Below, piece by piece: positions 50,875 through 58,956 of a stretch of DNA of 64,000 bases. Every line of letters begins with the position of its first letter. Position 1 is the first letter of the stretch. The notes beneath the pieces were generated by a model, which was not told where the DNA came from, made no database searches, and worked only from the letters and a program-made list of their open reading frames with translations. A program made the translations under genes and the position numbers. Source of the stretch: Microbacterium rhizosphaerae (GTDB lineage Bacteria > Actinomycetota > Actinomycetes > Actinomycetales > Microbacteriaceae); assembly GCF_034120055.1 (NCBI RefSeq), contig NZ_CP139368.1, forward strand, positions 3,472,001 through 3,536,000. Direction: 5' to 3'.

Positions 50875-53087
50875 CCGGTGACCTCCGCACGGTCGATGTC
50901 GAACGTCTCCACGCGTCCGTCCGGCGTGGTCACCGTCACGGTAGCGGTGCCGGTGCCGCCGCGGAAGACCCGCATCCGGAGCCCGTCCAGGTAGTCGTAG
51001 TCGGGACGGTCGTCGCGCGCACCCCACGGGAGCACGGCTCCGGGGCGCGCATACAGGGGCAGCGAGTCGAACCCGTGCCGCTCCGTGCGCCATGCACCGC
51101 CGGTGACGACCTCACCGCTCAGCAGATGCGTCCACTCCCCCGCGGGCAGGTAGAACGACACGTCCCCGGTGGCCGAGAAGACCGGCGCGACCAGCAGGTC
51201 GGGGCCGAGCATGTACTGGCGGTCGAGGTGTCCGGTGGCCGGGTCATCCGGGAACTCCAGCACCATGGGCCGCATCAGCGGGATGCCGGTCCGGGATGCC
51301 TCGATCCCCTGCTGGTACAGGTACGGCATGAGCCGCATCTTCAGGTGCGTGAAGACGCGGGTGACCTCCACGGCCTCCTCGTCGAACTGCCACGGCACGC
51401 GGTACGACTGCGATCCGTGGAATCGGCTGTGGCTGGAGAGCAGGCCGAAGGCCGTCCACCGCTTGTACACACCGGCATCCGGGGTCCCCTCGAAGCCGCC
51501 GATGTCGTGGCTCCAGTGCGCGAACCCGCTGAGGGCGAGCGAGAGCCCGCCGCGCAGCGTCTCGGCCATGGACGGGAAGGTGGATGTCGAGTCCCCGCCC
51601 CAGTGCACCGGCATGGTCTGGCCGCCCGCCGTCGCCGAGCGCGCGAACAGCACGGCGTCGCCCTCGCCGCGGGCGTCGACCAGCACGTCGTGCACCGCCC
51701 GGTTGTAGAGCTGGGCGTACAGGTTGTGCATGCGAGCGGGGTCGGAGCCGTCGGCCCACACGACGTCGGTCGGGATCCGCTCGCCGAAGTCGGTCTTGAA
51801 GCAGTCCACGCCCTGGTCGAGGAGAGCCCGCAGCTGCGACTGGTACCACGCGGCGGCATCCGGGTTCGTGAAGTCGACGAGCCCCATGCCGGCCTGCCAG
51901 AGGTCCCACTGCCACACCGATCCGTCAGCGCGCTTCACGAGGAAGCCCTGCTCTGCCGCCCGGGCGAACAGCGGCGAGCGCTGCGCGATGTACGGGTTGA
52001 TCCACACGCACACCCGAAGGTCCTTGGCGTGCAGGCGCGCCAGCATGCCGTCCGGGTCCGGGAAGACCCGCGGATCCCACTCGAAGTCGCACCAGTTGAA
52101 CTCGCGCATCCAGAAGCAATCGAAGTGGAACACCGAGACCGGGAGCTCGCGGCGGGCCATCTCGTCGATGAACGACGTGACGGTCGCCTCGTCGTAGTCC
52201 GTCGTGAACGAGGTGGAGAGCCAGAGCCCGTACGACCACGCGGGGACGACCGGCGGCCGGCCGGTGAGCGCCGTGTAGCGCGACAGGACGTCCTTCGGCG
52301 TCGGTCCGGCGATGACGAAGTACTCCAGCACCTCGCCCGGCACCGAGAACTGCACGCGCTCGACGGCCTCGGATCCCACCTCGAACGAGACATGGCCCGG
52401 GTCGTTCACGAGCACGCCGTACCCGCGGGACGAGAGGTAGAACGGCACGCTTTTGTACGCCTGCTCGCTCGAGGTGCCGCCGTCCGCGTTCCAGATCTCG
52501 ATGCTCTGGCCGTTCTTGACGAGCGGACCGAAGCGCTCGCCGAGCCCGTAGACGAGCTCGCCGACACCGAGATCCAGCTGCTCGTGGATGAACGTCGATT
52601 CCCGCGGGATGCCGTTGTCCGCGCGGTCGTTGCCGATCACGCCGTGGTCCACCGCGGCGTCGGGGTCGAGCCGCAGATAGCCCGCTGCGCGGGGGCCGCT
52701 GCCGGTGATCCGCTCACCGTCGACCTCGAACGACAGGTCCCAGGGAGCGCCGTCCGCGATCCGCGCCGTGAGGGGCCCGGTGCTCAGCATCCCACCGCCC
52801 TCCGTGAGGGATGCCGACCCGACCGGCCCCTCGTCGGCGACGGCGAAGCCGCCGTGCCAGGCACGGCCCTCGTGGTGCGCGATGCGCACCCGCACGACCC
52901 CCTCCACAGGCGACGACAGCGTCACGGTCAGGACCGGTCGGTTGAGGGTGTCGCCCCGGCCGCGGATGACGGCGGTGGGCGCGGTCACGCGGAGTACGGC
53001 ATCCGTCGCCTCGACGTCGTGCGCCTCCTGCGCGTAGAGCGCCGTCACGCCCGGGCGGACCTGCCAGTATCCATCGGTGAACTTCAT
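50871..53087 (-). CDS. yicI: GH31 alpha-xylosidase (YicI-like)
   Basis: 738 residues. It releases alpha-linked xylose from isoprimeverose and xyloglucan fragments. The nucleophile Asp is in [16 protein letters not shown] (about residue 433), and the acid Asp is in [25 protein letters not shown] (about 499). [24 protein letters not shown] and [24 protein letters not shown] follow the YicI pattern closely. No signal peptide. The ATG at 53087 shares one base with the permease stop codon (TAATG). Alpha-glucosidase activity is the main alternative but the YicI-type motifs favour xylosidase. Confidence 0.92.
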   Translation of the reverse strand: MKFTDGYWQVRPGVTALYAQEAHDVEATDAVLRVTAPTAVIRGRGDTLNRPVLTVTLSSPVEGVVRVRIAHHEGRAWHGGFAVADEGPVGSASLTEGGGMLSTGPLTARIADGAPWDLSFEVDGERITGSGPRAAGYLRLDPDAAVDHGVIGNDRADNGIPRESTFIHEQLDLGVGELVYGLGERFGPLVKNGQSIEIWNADGGTSSEQAYKSVPFYLSSRGYGVLVNDPGHVSFEVGSEAVERVQFSVPGEVLEYFVIAGPTPKDVLSRYTALTGRPPVVPAWSYGLWLSTSFTTDYDEATVTSFIDEMARRELPVSVFHFDCFWMREFNWCDFEWDPRVFPDPDGMLARLHAKDLRVCVWINPYIAQRSPLFARAAEQGFLVKRADGSVWQWDLWQAGMGLVDFTNPDAAAWYQSQLRALLDQGVDCFKTDFGERIPTDVVWADGSDPARMHNLYAQLYNRAVHDVLVDARGEGDAVLFARSATAGGQTMPVHWGGDSTSTFPSMAETLRGGLSLALSGFAHWSHDIGGFEGTPDAGVYKRWTAFGLLSSHSRFHGSQSYRVPWQFDEEAVEVTRVFTHLKMRLMPYLYQQGIEASRTGIPLMRPMVLEFPDDPATGHLDRQYMLGPDLLVAPVFSATGDVSFYLPAGEWTHLLSGEVVTGGAWRTERHGFDSLPLYARPGAVLPWGARDDRPDYDYLDGLRMRVFRGGTGTATVTVTTPDGRVETFDIDRAEVTG

Positions 53088-53998
53088 TACTTGACTGCTC
53101 CTGCGGTGATGCCGCGCGTGAGGGTGCGCTGGAAGATGAGGAAGAACAGCAGGGTCGGGATGACGCCGAGGAGCGCGGACGCGCTCGTCGTGGTGACGTC
53201 CATCAGCCGGTCGCCCTGCAGCACGCTGATCGCGACGGGGACGGTCTGGTTCGCGTTGGAGACCAGGAAGGTCAGTGGGATCAAGAACTCGTTCCACGTC
53301 CAGATGAAGAAGAAGATGAGCAGCACCGACAGCGTCGGACGGCTGATCGGGAAGATCACGCGCCACAGCGTCTGCCAGCGGCTCGCGCCGTCGATCGCCG
53401 CGGCCTCGAGCACCTCCTTCGGGAATGTGCCGTACACGCTCGAGAGCAGGTAGGTGCCGAAGGCGGCCTGGATGACGGTGAACACGATGATCACCGACCA
53501 CACGTTGTTGTACAGACCGACCGCCTTGAACATGTAGTACAGGGGGTACAGCAGCGCCTCCTGCGGCAGCAGGTTCGCGAGGAGGAAGAGGAGCACGACC
53601 CACGTGCGGCCGCGCACGCGGCCGATCCCGATCGCGAAGGCGTTCAGCACCGACAGCAGCACCGCGAGGACCGCGACGGCGCCCGAGATGAACACCGAGT
53701 TCCACACCTTCTCGGGGAAGTTCACGCGCTCCCAGAACTTCTGGATGCCCTCGAAGTACAGGTGCGTGGGCGGCACGAGCGGGCCGCTCGCCGCGTACTC
53801 CGCCGGCGACTTGAACGAGTTGATGAGGATCAGGTAGAACGGCGCGACGATCACGACGCCGGCGGCGATCGCGAACAGGAGCATGAGCCAGTCGATCGTC
53901 CGGCGCTTGCCGCTCGCCCCGCCGGGACGCGGGCGGCGGATCTTCACGGGGGCCGCGACCGGCGGGGCGGTCCGTTCCACGGTGGCGGTGGCGGTCAT
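53087..53998 (-). CDS. Sugar ABC transporter permease (MalG-like)
   Basis: 303 residues, ATG at 53998 overlapping the other permease (ATGA). Six membrane spans are visible, with the EAA loop EAAAIDGASRWQTLWRVIFPISRPTL typical of carbohydrate importers (CUT1 family). A Pro-rich basic N-terminus precedes the first span. It needs an ATP-binding protein, and none is encoded here, so a shared MsiK-type ATPase elsewhere is expected, as is common in actinobacteria. Confidence 0.93.
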   Translation of the reverse strand: MTATATVERTAPPVAAPVKIRRPRPGGASGKRRTIDWLMLLFAIAAGVVIVAPFYLILINSFKSPAEYAASGPLVPPTHLYFEGIQKFWERVNFPEKVWNSVFISGAVAVLAVLLSVLNAFAIGIGRVRGRTWVVLLFLLANLLPQEALLYPLYYMFKAVGLYNNVWSVIIVFTVIQAAFGTYLLSSVYGTFPKEVLEAAAIDGASRWQTLWRVIFPISRPTLSVLLIFFFIWTWNEFLIPLTFLVSNANQTVPVAISVLQGDRLMDVTTTSASALLGVIPTLLFFLIFQRTLTRGITAGAVK

Positions 53999-54984
53999 CG
54001 CTGGCCCTCCCTCTCCTTGCGTTCTGCGTGGTTCTGCGCGACGACGAACAGGATCGCGACGGCCGCGATCACGATCGTGAGCGCCGTGGCGATGGTCGCG
54101 CCGTATCCGACCTGCTGCGCCTGGAAGAACTCGCTGTAGGCGTAGTACGCCGGCACGATCGTCGACGTGCCGGGGCCGCCGCGCGTCAGCACGTAGACCG
54201 GCCCGAAGACCTTCAGCGCGGCGATCGTGCAGGTCAGGGCGACGACGAAGATCTCGGGCCGGATGCTCGTCACCGTGATGGCGCGGAAACGCTGCCACCA
54301 GTTCGCGCCGTCGATCTCGGAGGCCTCGTACAGCTCGGGGTCGACCCGCTGCAGGGCGGCCATGAAGACGACGATGGGGTAGCCGATCTGCACCCACACC
54401 ATGACGGCCATGATCGAGGGGAGCGCCGTCTGCGGGTTGCCGAGCCAGTCATGCGCGAGGAACCCGAGCCCGATGTTCTCGAGCATCGTGTTGAGGGCGC
54501 CGTCCTCCGGCCGCAGGATCCAGCCGATCACGATGCCGGCGATCGCCGCGGGCAGCAGCTGGGGCAGGTAGTACGTCGCGCGGAGGAAGCTCGCGGTGCG
54601 GCCGCCGAACCTGCGCCCGACGAGGTCGAACAGCAGGGCGGCCAGGATGAGGCCGATCACCGTCGGGATGATCACCATCGCGACGATCATCCACACGCTG
54701 TTCTGGAACGACGTCCAGAACTTCTCGTCCGCGAGCAGGTGCTGCCAGTTCTTCAAGCCGATCCAGCGAGGCGGACGGATGCCGCGCCACATCGTGAAGG
54801 TCAGGTAGACGTTCCACGCGAGCGGGACGATCACGATGAGCGTCAGCAGCACGAAGCCGGGAAGGAGGTACAGCCAGTAGCCGCGTGCGCCGTGACGGCC
54901 GCGGTGCGGGATGAGAGGCTCGTCGGCCGTTCGTGCGGCGCGTGCCGGGCGCCGCTCGCGGCGCACGAAGGGGACGGTGGTCAT
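53995..54984 (-). CDS. Sugar ABC transporter permease (MalF-like)
   Basis: 329 residues. The long N-terminal Arg-rich region is followed by spans starting at YWLYLLPGFVLLTLIVIVPL. The EAA loop is YEASEIDGANWWQRFRAITVTSIRPEI. It is the partner of the MalG-like permease and lies downstream of the binding-protein gene with a strong intercistronic hairpin between (55019-55054), which may lower its level relative to the binding protein. Confidence 0.93.
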   Translation of the reverse strand: MTTVPFVRRERRPARAARTADEPLIPHRGRHGARGYWLYLLPGFVLLTLIVIVPLAWNVYLTFTMWRGIRPPRWIGLKNWQHLLADEKFWTSFQNSVWMIVAMVIIPTVIGLILAALLFDLVGRRFGGRTASFLRATYYLPQLLPAAIAGIVIGWILRPEDGALNTMLENIGLGFLAHDWLGNPQTALPSIMAVMVWVQIGYPIVVFMAALQRVDPELYEASEIDGANWWQRFRAITVTSIRPEIFVVALTCTIAALKVFGPVYVLTRGGPGTSTIVPAYYAYSEFFQAQQVGYGATIATALTIVIAAVAILFVVAQNHAERKEREGQR

Positions 54985-55018
54985 GTCGGTTCCTTGCGTC
55001 GATTCCTGTGTCGTGGGC

Positions 55019-55054
55019 CGTCCGGGGCGGGGTGAGGAGCACCCGCCCCGGACG
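55019..55054 (-). promoter_or_regulatory. Intercistronic hairpin between binding-protein and permease genes
   Basis: CGTCCGGGGCGGG (55019-55031) pairs exactly with CCCGCCCCGGACG (55042-55054), 13 bp with a 10-base loop. It sits between the ABC binding protein (stop 55061) and the first permease (start 54984). It probably stabilises the upstream message or partially terminates transcription. Confidence 0.6.
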
Positions 55055-55060
55055 GAGTCG

Positions 55061-56383
55061 TCACTTCAGGGTGGAGACGTACGACTCGTACTCGTCGCCG
55101 AGCGACTTCTGCACCTGGGCCGGCGTCGAGGTGCCGTTCACGAGGTTCTGGAACTGCGCGACGAGGGTGTCGTAGAAGGTCGGCGTGGGCCAGTCGGGGT
55201 AGAACGACAGGCCGTCCTGCTTCGTGATGTCGGTGAACGCGGAGATGAGCTCCTTGCTCTTGGCATCCGTGATGTCCGACGCGTCGGCCGCGACGGGAAC
55301 GCCGCCGTTGTTGCCGATGACCGCCTGGATCTGCGGGCTCATCGTGACGTCGATGAACTTCTCCGCGAGGTCCTTGTTCTTCGAGTTCTCGGGGACGACC
55401 CAGAGGTTGCCCGACGAGCCGAGGCTCAGGGTGCTGCCCGGGAAGGGGAAGATGCCCCAGTCGTAGCCCTTGATCTCGTTGACGAAGCGGCCGTACCACC
55501 AGCTGCCGGAGACGAACATCGGGTACTTGCCCGCGATGAACGCCGTCCCGGCGTCCTCGGCCTTCATGCCGGCGACGTCCTTGGAGATGTAGCCCTTCTG
55601 CTCGTACTCCTTGAGCGTGTCGGTGGCGTACGAGATAGCCTCGCCCTTCCAGTCGACGGGCTTCTTGTACAGCTGGTAGTCGTTCACGAACTTCCGGTCG
55701 GCCTTGCTCAGGGCGAGCTGGTACCAGAGCTGTCCGAGCGGATACTCGGCTCCGGCCTCCGCGAGCGGCGTGACGCCCTTGGCGACGAACGCATCCATGA
55801 CCTTGACGAAGTCGTCGTACGTCTTCGGGACCTCCAGTCCCGCATCCTGGAACATCTTCTTGTTGTAGTAGACGGTGACGAATTCGCCGTAGTTGGGGAC
55901 GCCGTACCAGTCGCCGGAGCCCATGATGCCGTTCTCGTCGTACTTCGCCGTCGTCTGCAGCGACGGCGCGAGCTTCTTGTCCCACCCGTACTTCTTGACG
56001 GCGTCGTCGAGGTTCGCGAGCAGCCCCTGGCTGGCGAGCAGGCCCGCCGTGGCGTTGCCCTTGTTGTACTCGAGGATGTCGGGCGCCTGGTCGGAGTTCA
56101 GCACCTGGCTCGCCGTGGAGCGGATCTGCTCGAAGCCCTTGGCCTCGAAGCGGACCTTGGCGCCGGTCTCCTTCTCGAACGTCTTGATGGCCTGGTCCCA
56201 CGCCTTGCCCATGGCGCCGTCGGCGCTCTCGTAGTGCCACAGCGTGAGGGTGCGGCCTTTGCCGCTCGTCGGCTCGGTGTCGCTCGCGTTCGCTCCGCCG
56301 GAGCAGGCGGCCAGCGCCACCGCTGCGACCGCGAGGGTGGCCGCGGCGAGGAGGCGCCGCTTCCTGGGGTGTTGCTGTGCCAT
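55061..56383 (-). CDS. Sugar ABC transporter substrate-binding lipoprotein
   Basis: 440 residues, ATG at 56383 preceded by AAAGGAG. A basic start, a hydrophobic core and lipobox LAACSGG (Cys about residue 27) show a membrane-anchored extracytoplasmic binding protein. The body is a family 1 carbohydrate-binding protein: TLTLWHYESADGAMGKAWDQA, APDILEYNKGNA, VPNYGEFVTVYYNKKMFQDAGLEVPKTYDDF and YPMFVSGSWWYG. The ligand is probably a xylose-containing oligosaccharide by context. Paired LacI operators lie upstream. Confidence 0.93.
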   Translation of the reverse strand: MAQQHPRKRRLLAAATLAVAAVALAACSGGANASDTEPTSGKGRTLTLWHYESADGAMGKAWDQAIKTFEKETGAKVRFEAKGFEQIRSTASQVLNSDQAPDILEYNKGNATAGLLASQGLLANLDDAVKKYGWDKKLAPSLQTTAKYDENGIMGSGDWYGVPNYGEFVTVYYNKKMFQDAGLEVPKTYDDFVKVMDAFVAKGVTPLAEAGAEYPLGQLWYQLALSKADRKFVNDYQLYKKPVDWKGEAISYATDTLKEYEQKGYISKDVAGMKAEDAGTAFIAGKYPMFVSGSWWYGRFVNEIKGYDWGIFPFPGSTLSLGSSGNLWVVPENSKNKDLAEKFIDVTMSPQIQAVIGNNGGVPVAADASDITDAKSKELISAFTDITKQDGLSFYPDWPTPTFYDTLVAQFQNLVNGTSTPAQVQKSLGDEYESYVSTLK

Positions 56384-56443
56384 CGTCGGCACTCCTTTCT
56401 GTTCCCGTCGGAACGGGGTGTTCAGGTGGGGGATGTGAAGTTG

Positions 56444-56480
56444 TCGAAGCGCTTCGATAAGCGTCGTGGCGAAACGCTTC
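56444..56480. promoter_or_regulatory. LacI operators before the binding-protein gene
   Basis: A perfect 14-bp site TCGAAGC-GCTTCGA (56444-56457) and a second, weaker site GAAAC-GCTTC (56471-56480), centres 25 bp apart. The palindrome matches the sites before lacI. Confidence 0.75.
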
Positions 56481-56495
56481 CCGGGGCGGTTCGGA

Positions 56496-57512
56496 TCAGC
56501 CCCCGGGCGGAGCTGCGACCGAGCCGCGGTCGAGGTAGTGCGGGGGGAGGAGGTGCAGGCCCGGCTGCTGAGCACCCTCCTCGACAGCTGCGAGCGCCAG
56601 CTCGACGGCGAGGTCGCAGGACTCCTGGGCGACGAGCGGGACGCTGTCGATCGGGGTCGGCAGCGTGTCGGGATCGAGCGAGTTCGCCAGCGCGATGATC
56701 GACACATTCGCCGGGACCCGCAGTCCGTGGCGTCCCAGCTCGTCCATGACCGTCGTGAGCACCTCGGCCGGCGAGTGCACCGCGATGGCGGTGACGCCGG
56801 AGGCGACGAGGTCGCGCACGATGCTGCGCACCCGCGCAAGGTCGGGCGTCTCGACGCCGCTCGCCCGGAAGGCGTGCGCGAGGCCTCGCTCCTCGGCGCG
56901 CCGGGCGTAGGCGGACCGGACGCGCGGCGGGAAGTTGGACTTCTCGTATCCGACGGCGGGGAAGCCGATGAGCGCGATCGAGCCGTGGCCGGCGTCCGCG
57001 AATCGATCGACGGCGAGGGATGCCGCGGCCTCGAAGTCGAGGTCGACGCAGACGAGTCCCTCGCGGTCGTCGGGAACGCCGATGAACACCGTCGGCAGGT
57101 CGATCTGTCGCGCGATCCCGACCCGCTCGTCGTCGGGCGCGACGTCGAGGACGAGCACGCCGTCGACGAGGCCGCTGGACGCGACGCGGCGCATGCCCGC
57201 GGACGCCTCCTCCTCCGTCAGCAGGAGGATGTCGTATTCGCTGCGCCGCGCGGCGATCGAGGTCGCGAGCACGAAGGCCATGTGCGTCGGCGCGTGCGTG
57301 TCGGGACGGAACGGCTCGGTGAGCGCGAAGATGTTCGTCCGCCGCCCCGCGAGCATGCGGGCGCCGGCGTTGGGCCGGTAATCGAGGTCGCGCACGGCGG
57401 CCTCGACGCGCTGACGCGTCGCGACAGACACCGGCCGCTTGCCGCTGAGGGCATACGACACGGTGCTGATGGAGACGCCGGCGGCCTTGGCCACCTCGTC
57501 GATCTTCGCCAT
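56496..57512 (-). CDS. LacI-family repressor of the sugar operon
   Basis: 338 residues, ATG after AAGGGAG. The LacI-type HTH is KIDEVAKAAGVSISTVSYALSGKRPVSVATRQRVEAAVRDLDYRPNAGARMLAG with the minor-groove hinge helix at its end, then a periplasmic-binding-like effector domain (VDGVLVLDVAPDDER, IDLPTVFIGVPDD, ESCDLAVELALAAVEEGAQ). It has two operators in its own promoter and two before the ABC genes, so it should repress itself and the operon until a sugar (perhaps isoprimeverose or xylose) is present. Confidence 0.92.
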   Translation of the reverse strand: MAKIDEVAKAAGVSISTVSYALSGKRPVSVATRQRVEAAVRDLDYRPNAGARMLAGRRTNIFALTEPFRPDTHAPTHMAFVLATSIAARRSEYDILLLTEEEASAGMRRVASSGLVDGVLVLDVAPDDERVGIARQIDLPTVFIGVPDDREGLVCVDLDFEAAASLAVDRFADAGHGSIALIGFPAVGYEKSNFPPRVRSAYARRAEERGLAHAFRASGVETPDLARVRSIVRDLVASGVTAIAVHSPAEVLTTVMDELGRHGLRVPANVSIIALANSLDPDTLPTPIDSVPLVAQESCDLAVELALAAVEEGAQQPGLHLLPPHYLDRGSVAAPPGG

Positions 57513-57543
57513 CGGACTCCCTTGTCATTCCGCCGGATGTAGC

Positions 57544-57575
57544 TGTCGAAGCGCTTAGACGGAAACGCTTCGACA
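57544..57575. promoter_or_regulatory. LacI operators before lacI
   Basis: TGTCGAAGCG (57544-57553) and its exact inverted copy CGCTTCGACA (57566-57575) enclose two overlapping operator-like palindromes with centres 14 bp apart (57552/3 and 57566/7). Autoregulation is likely. Confidence 0.75.
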
Positions 57576-57681
57576 CGAAGATAGATCAGGTTCCGGCGAA
57601 GCGCAAGCGATTTGTGGGACCAGCCAACAATTTCCCTCGACGGGCCATCCCGCGCACGATTTGCGCGGGATGTGGACGAAT

Positions 57682-57760
57682 ATGACGTCATCGTCATACT
57701 TCGTCATGGACACTCGACGTCTCCGTGTGCTATTTGACGCTCGCCGTCATGATCCGTCAT
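57682..57760. repeat. CGTCAT box cluster upstream of the leader peptide
   Basis: CGTCAT occurs at 57686, 57692, 57702, 57745 and 57755. The first forms the perfect 10-bp palindrome ATGACGTCAT (57682-57691). Spacings of 6, 10, 43 and 10 bp suggest a regulator contacting one face of the helix. The last box overlaps the -10 region. Confidence 0.6.
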
Positions 57761-57763
57761 AAT
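57734..57763 (+). promoter_or_regulatory. Strong leaderless promoter of the Cys-rich leader peptide
   Basis: -35 TTGACG (57734-57739), 18-bp spacer, -10 CATAAT (57758-57763), ATG at 57771, 7 bases downstream. It is one of the best promoter matches in the window. Confidence 0.7.
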
Positions 57764-57770
57764 CGGCTCC

Positions 57771-57872
57771 ATGACTGACAACGCACGCCATCTGTCCGCC
57801 TGGGAGGCGAACGGGGCTGCCGGCTGCATGATGGCCGGCCGTGTTGTCATGTGCTGTCGAATGTGCAGCTGA
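57771..57872 (+). CDS. Putative Cys-rich leader peptide, 33 residues
   Basis: A short frame begins with the ATG at 57771, placed exactly where the strong upstream promoter should start transcription, and ends with TGA at 57870-57872. The sequence begins MTDNARHLSAWEANGAAG and ends CMMAGRVVMCCRMCS, so four of the last fifteen residues are Cys and Met is also frequent. Nothing here looks like a conserved domain. Its position, 200 bases upstream of a winged-helix gene with hairpins between, fits a leader peptide whose translation senses cysteine or sulfur supply. Leader peptides rich in Cys are known in actinobacterial sulfur regulation, but this one is assigned only by inspection. Confidence 0.55.
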   Translation: MTDNARHLSAWEANGAAGCMMAGRVVMCCRMCS

Positions 57873-58076
57873 GACGGTGACCACCGCCGGGCTCCCGCGC
57901 CGCGTCTGACCTGACGCTTCGAGCTACTCGGCGCCGAGCCCCCGAGACACCGGGATCCCGCGCTTACCCGCGCGCCCGCGTTGCCTCGCACCCGCCCTCG
58001 ATTCCGATACCTCGAGGGCCGCGCTCACAGCACGCGAACCCGACAATCGGGTTCCGCCCTTAAGGACAGCACTCCA
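57873..58076 (+). ncRNA. Structured leader RNA between the Cys-rich peptide and the winged-helix gene
   Basis: 204 bases with two clear hairpins: GCCCTCGA (57994-58001) with TCGAGGGC (58012-58019), 8 bp, and GAACCCGA, loop CAA, TCGGGTTC (58036-58054), 8 bp. The second is just before the ribosome site AAGGA (58063-58067). There is no T tract, so it would act on translation or through Rho rather than as a plain terminator. I see no known riboswitch consensus. Confidence 0.45.
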
Positions 58077-58883
58077 ATGACTACCGTTCTCGACGCTCCC
58101 GTCCGCACCGCGACATCGCCCGCTCCCGCCAATCCGGCGGAGGGCCTGCGCGCCTACGCCGCCCTGACCGCTGCGACACAGGGACCCACCGCCGCCCAGC
58201 AGCTCGCCGCCGCACGCGCCGCTGCCGCTCAGGAGGCTGCCGCTCCGGCCGCTCCCCGCGCCGGCCGCACCCTCCCCGCGGGCACCGCCCCGCGCGGCTT
58301 CGCCCTCTACGTCGGCATCGACGAGGCCAAGGCCGCGGCATCCGGTGTCTCCCTCGGCGTCCTCGTCGACGCCCTGCGCCGTACGCTCGCCGAGCTCGCG
58401 CCCGCGGCCGAGACCTACGCGACGGTCGCCCTCGCCCCGGCCGGCGCCGGCGGACGCGACGTCGACGTCGTCCGCCTCGCCCTGCACGAGCCGAGCGCCG
58501 TGGCCCGCACGAAGCCCGAGCCGGAGCCGGAGATCGAGACCTCCCCTGGCGTCATCGTCGACATCTCGCGCAAGCGCGTCGTGATCGACGGCGAGTCGGC
58601 CGCCTTCACCTTCAAGGAGTTCGAGCTCCTGCAGTACCTGGTGCTGCGCGAGGGTCGCACGATCGAGCGGGCCGAGCTCGTTTCGTCGCTGTGGCAGGGC
58701 TCGACCGACGACGACGCTCCGGGCGAGCGCACCATCGACGTGCACGTGCGGCGCCTGCGCGCCAAGCTCGGCCGCTACGAGGACATCGTCCGCACCGTGC
58801 GCGGTGTCGGCTACCGCTTCGACCGGCACGCGGACGTCGTCATCCGCTACGGTCACGGCACGCCGTCGCCGGACCGCTTCTGA
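58077..58883 (+). CDS. Orphan OmpR-type winged-helix regulator without receiver domain
   Basis: 268 residues, ATG at 58077 with AAGGA about 9 bases upstream. Residues 1-75 are Ala/Pro-rich and probably disordered. A middle domain (about 80-165) begins RGFALYVGIDEAKAAASGVSLGVLVDALRRTLAEL and is not a phosphoreceiver: the conserved Asp/Lys set is absent. The C-terminus (about 175-255) is an OmpR/PhoB DNA-binding domain, VDISRKRVVIDGESAAFTFKEFELLQYLVLREGRTIERAELVSSLW... RTIDVHVRRLRAKLG..DIVRTVRGVGYRFD. Regulation is likely by amount or ligand rather than phosphorylation, and the upstream leader is a candidate control. Confidence 0.85.
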   Translation: MTTVLDAPVRTATSPAPANPAEGLRAYAALTAATQGPTAAQQLAAARAAAAQEAAAPAAPRAGRTLPAGTAPRGFALYVGIDEAKAAASGVSLGVLVDALRRTLAELAPAAETYATVALAPAGAGGRDVDVVRLALHEPSAVARTKPEPEPEIETSPGVIVDISRKRVVIDGESAAFTFKEFELLQYLVLREGRTIERAELVSSLWQGSTDDDAPGERTIDVHVRRLRAKLGRYEDIVRTVRGVGYRFDRHADVVIRYGHGTPSPDRF

Positions 58884-58956
58884 CCTGCCGCCCTCCCCTT
58901 CGGGCCGGGCACGTCCGGTCCGGTCGCGTGTCGCGGCGCGCGCGTAGGGTGAGGGC

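Larger units (their letters stand above)
57513..57770. other. Regulatory gap between lacI and the leader-peptide gene
   Basis: 258 bases without a gene. It holds the lacI operators (57544-57575), five CGTCAT boxes with the palindrome ATGACGTCAT (57682-57760), an inverted pair CCCGCGCA(AAT)-type segment around 57649-57670 and the promoter at 57734-57763. Confidence 0.6.

Noticed and set aside
58036..58054. Hairpin before the winged-helix gene as an intrinsic terminator
   Set aside because: The 8-bp stem with a 3-base loop has no T tract and lies about 10 bases from the ribosome site, so I treat it as a control hairpin, not a plain terminator.
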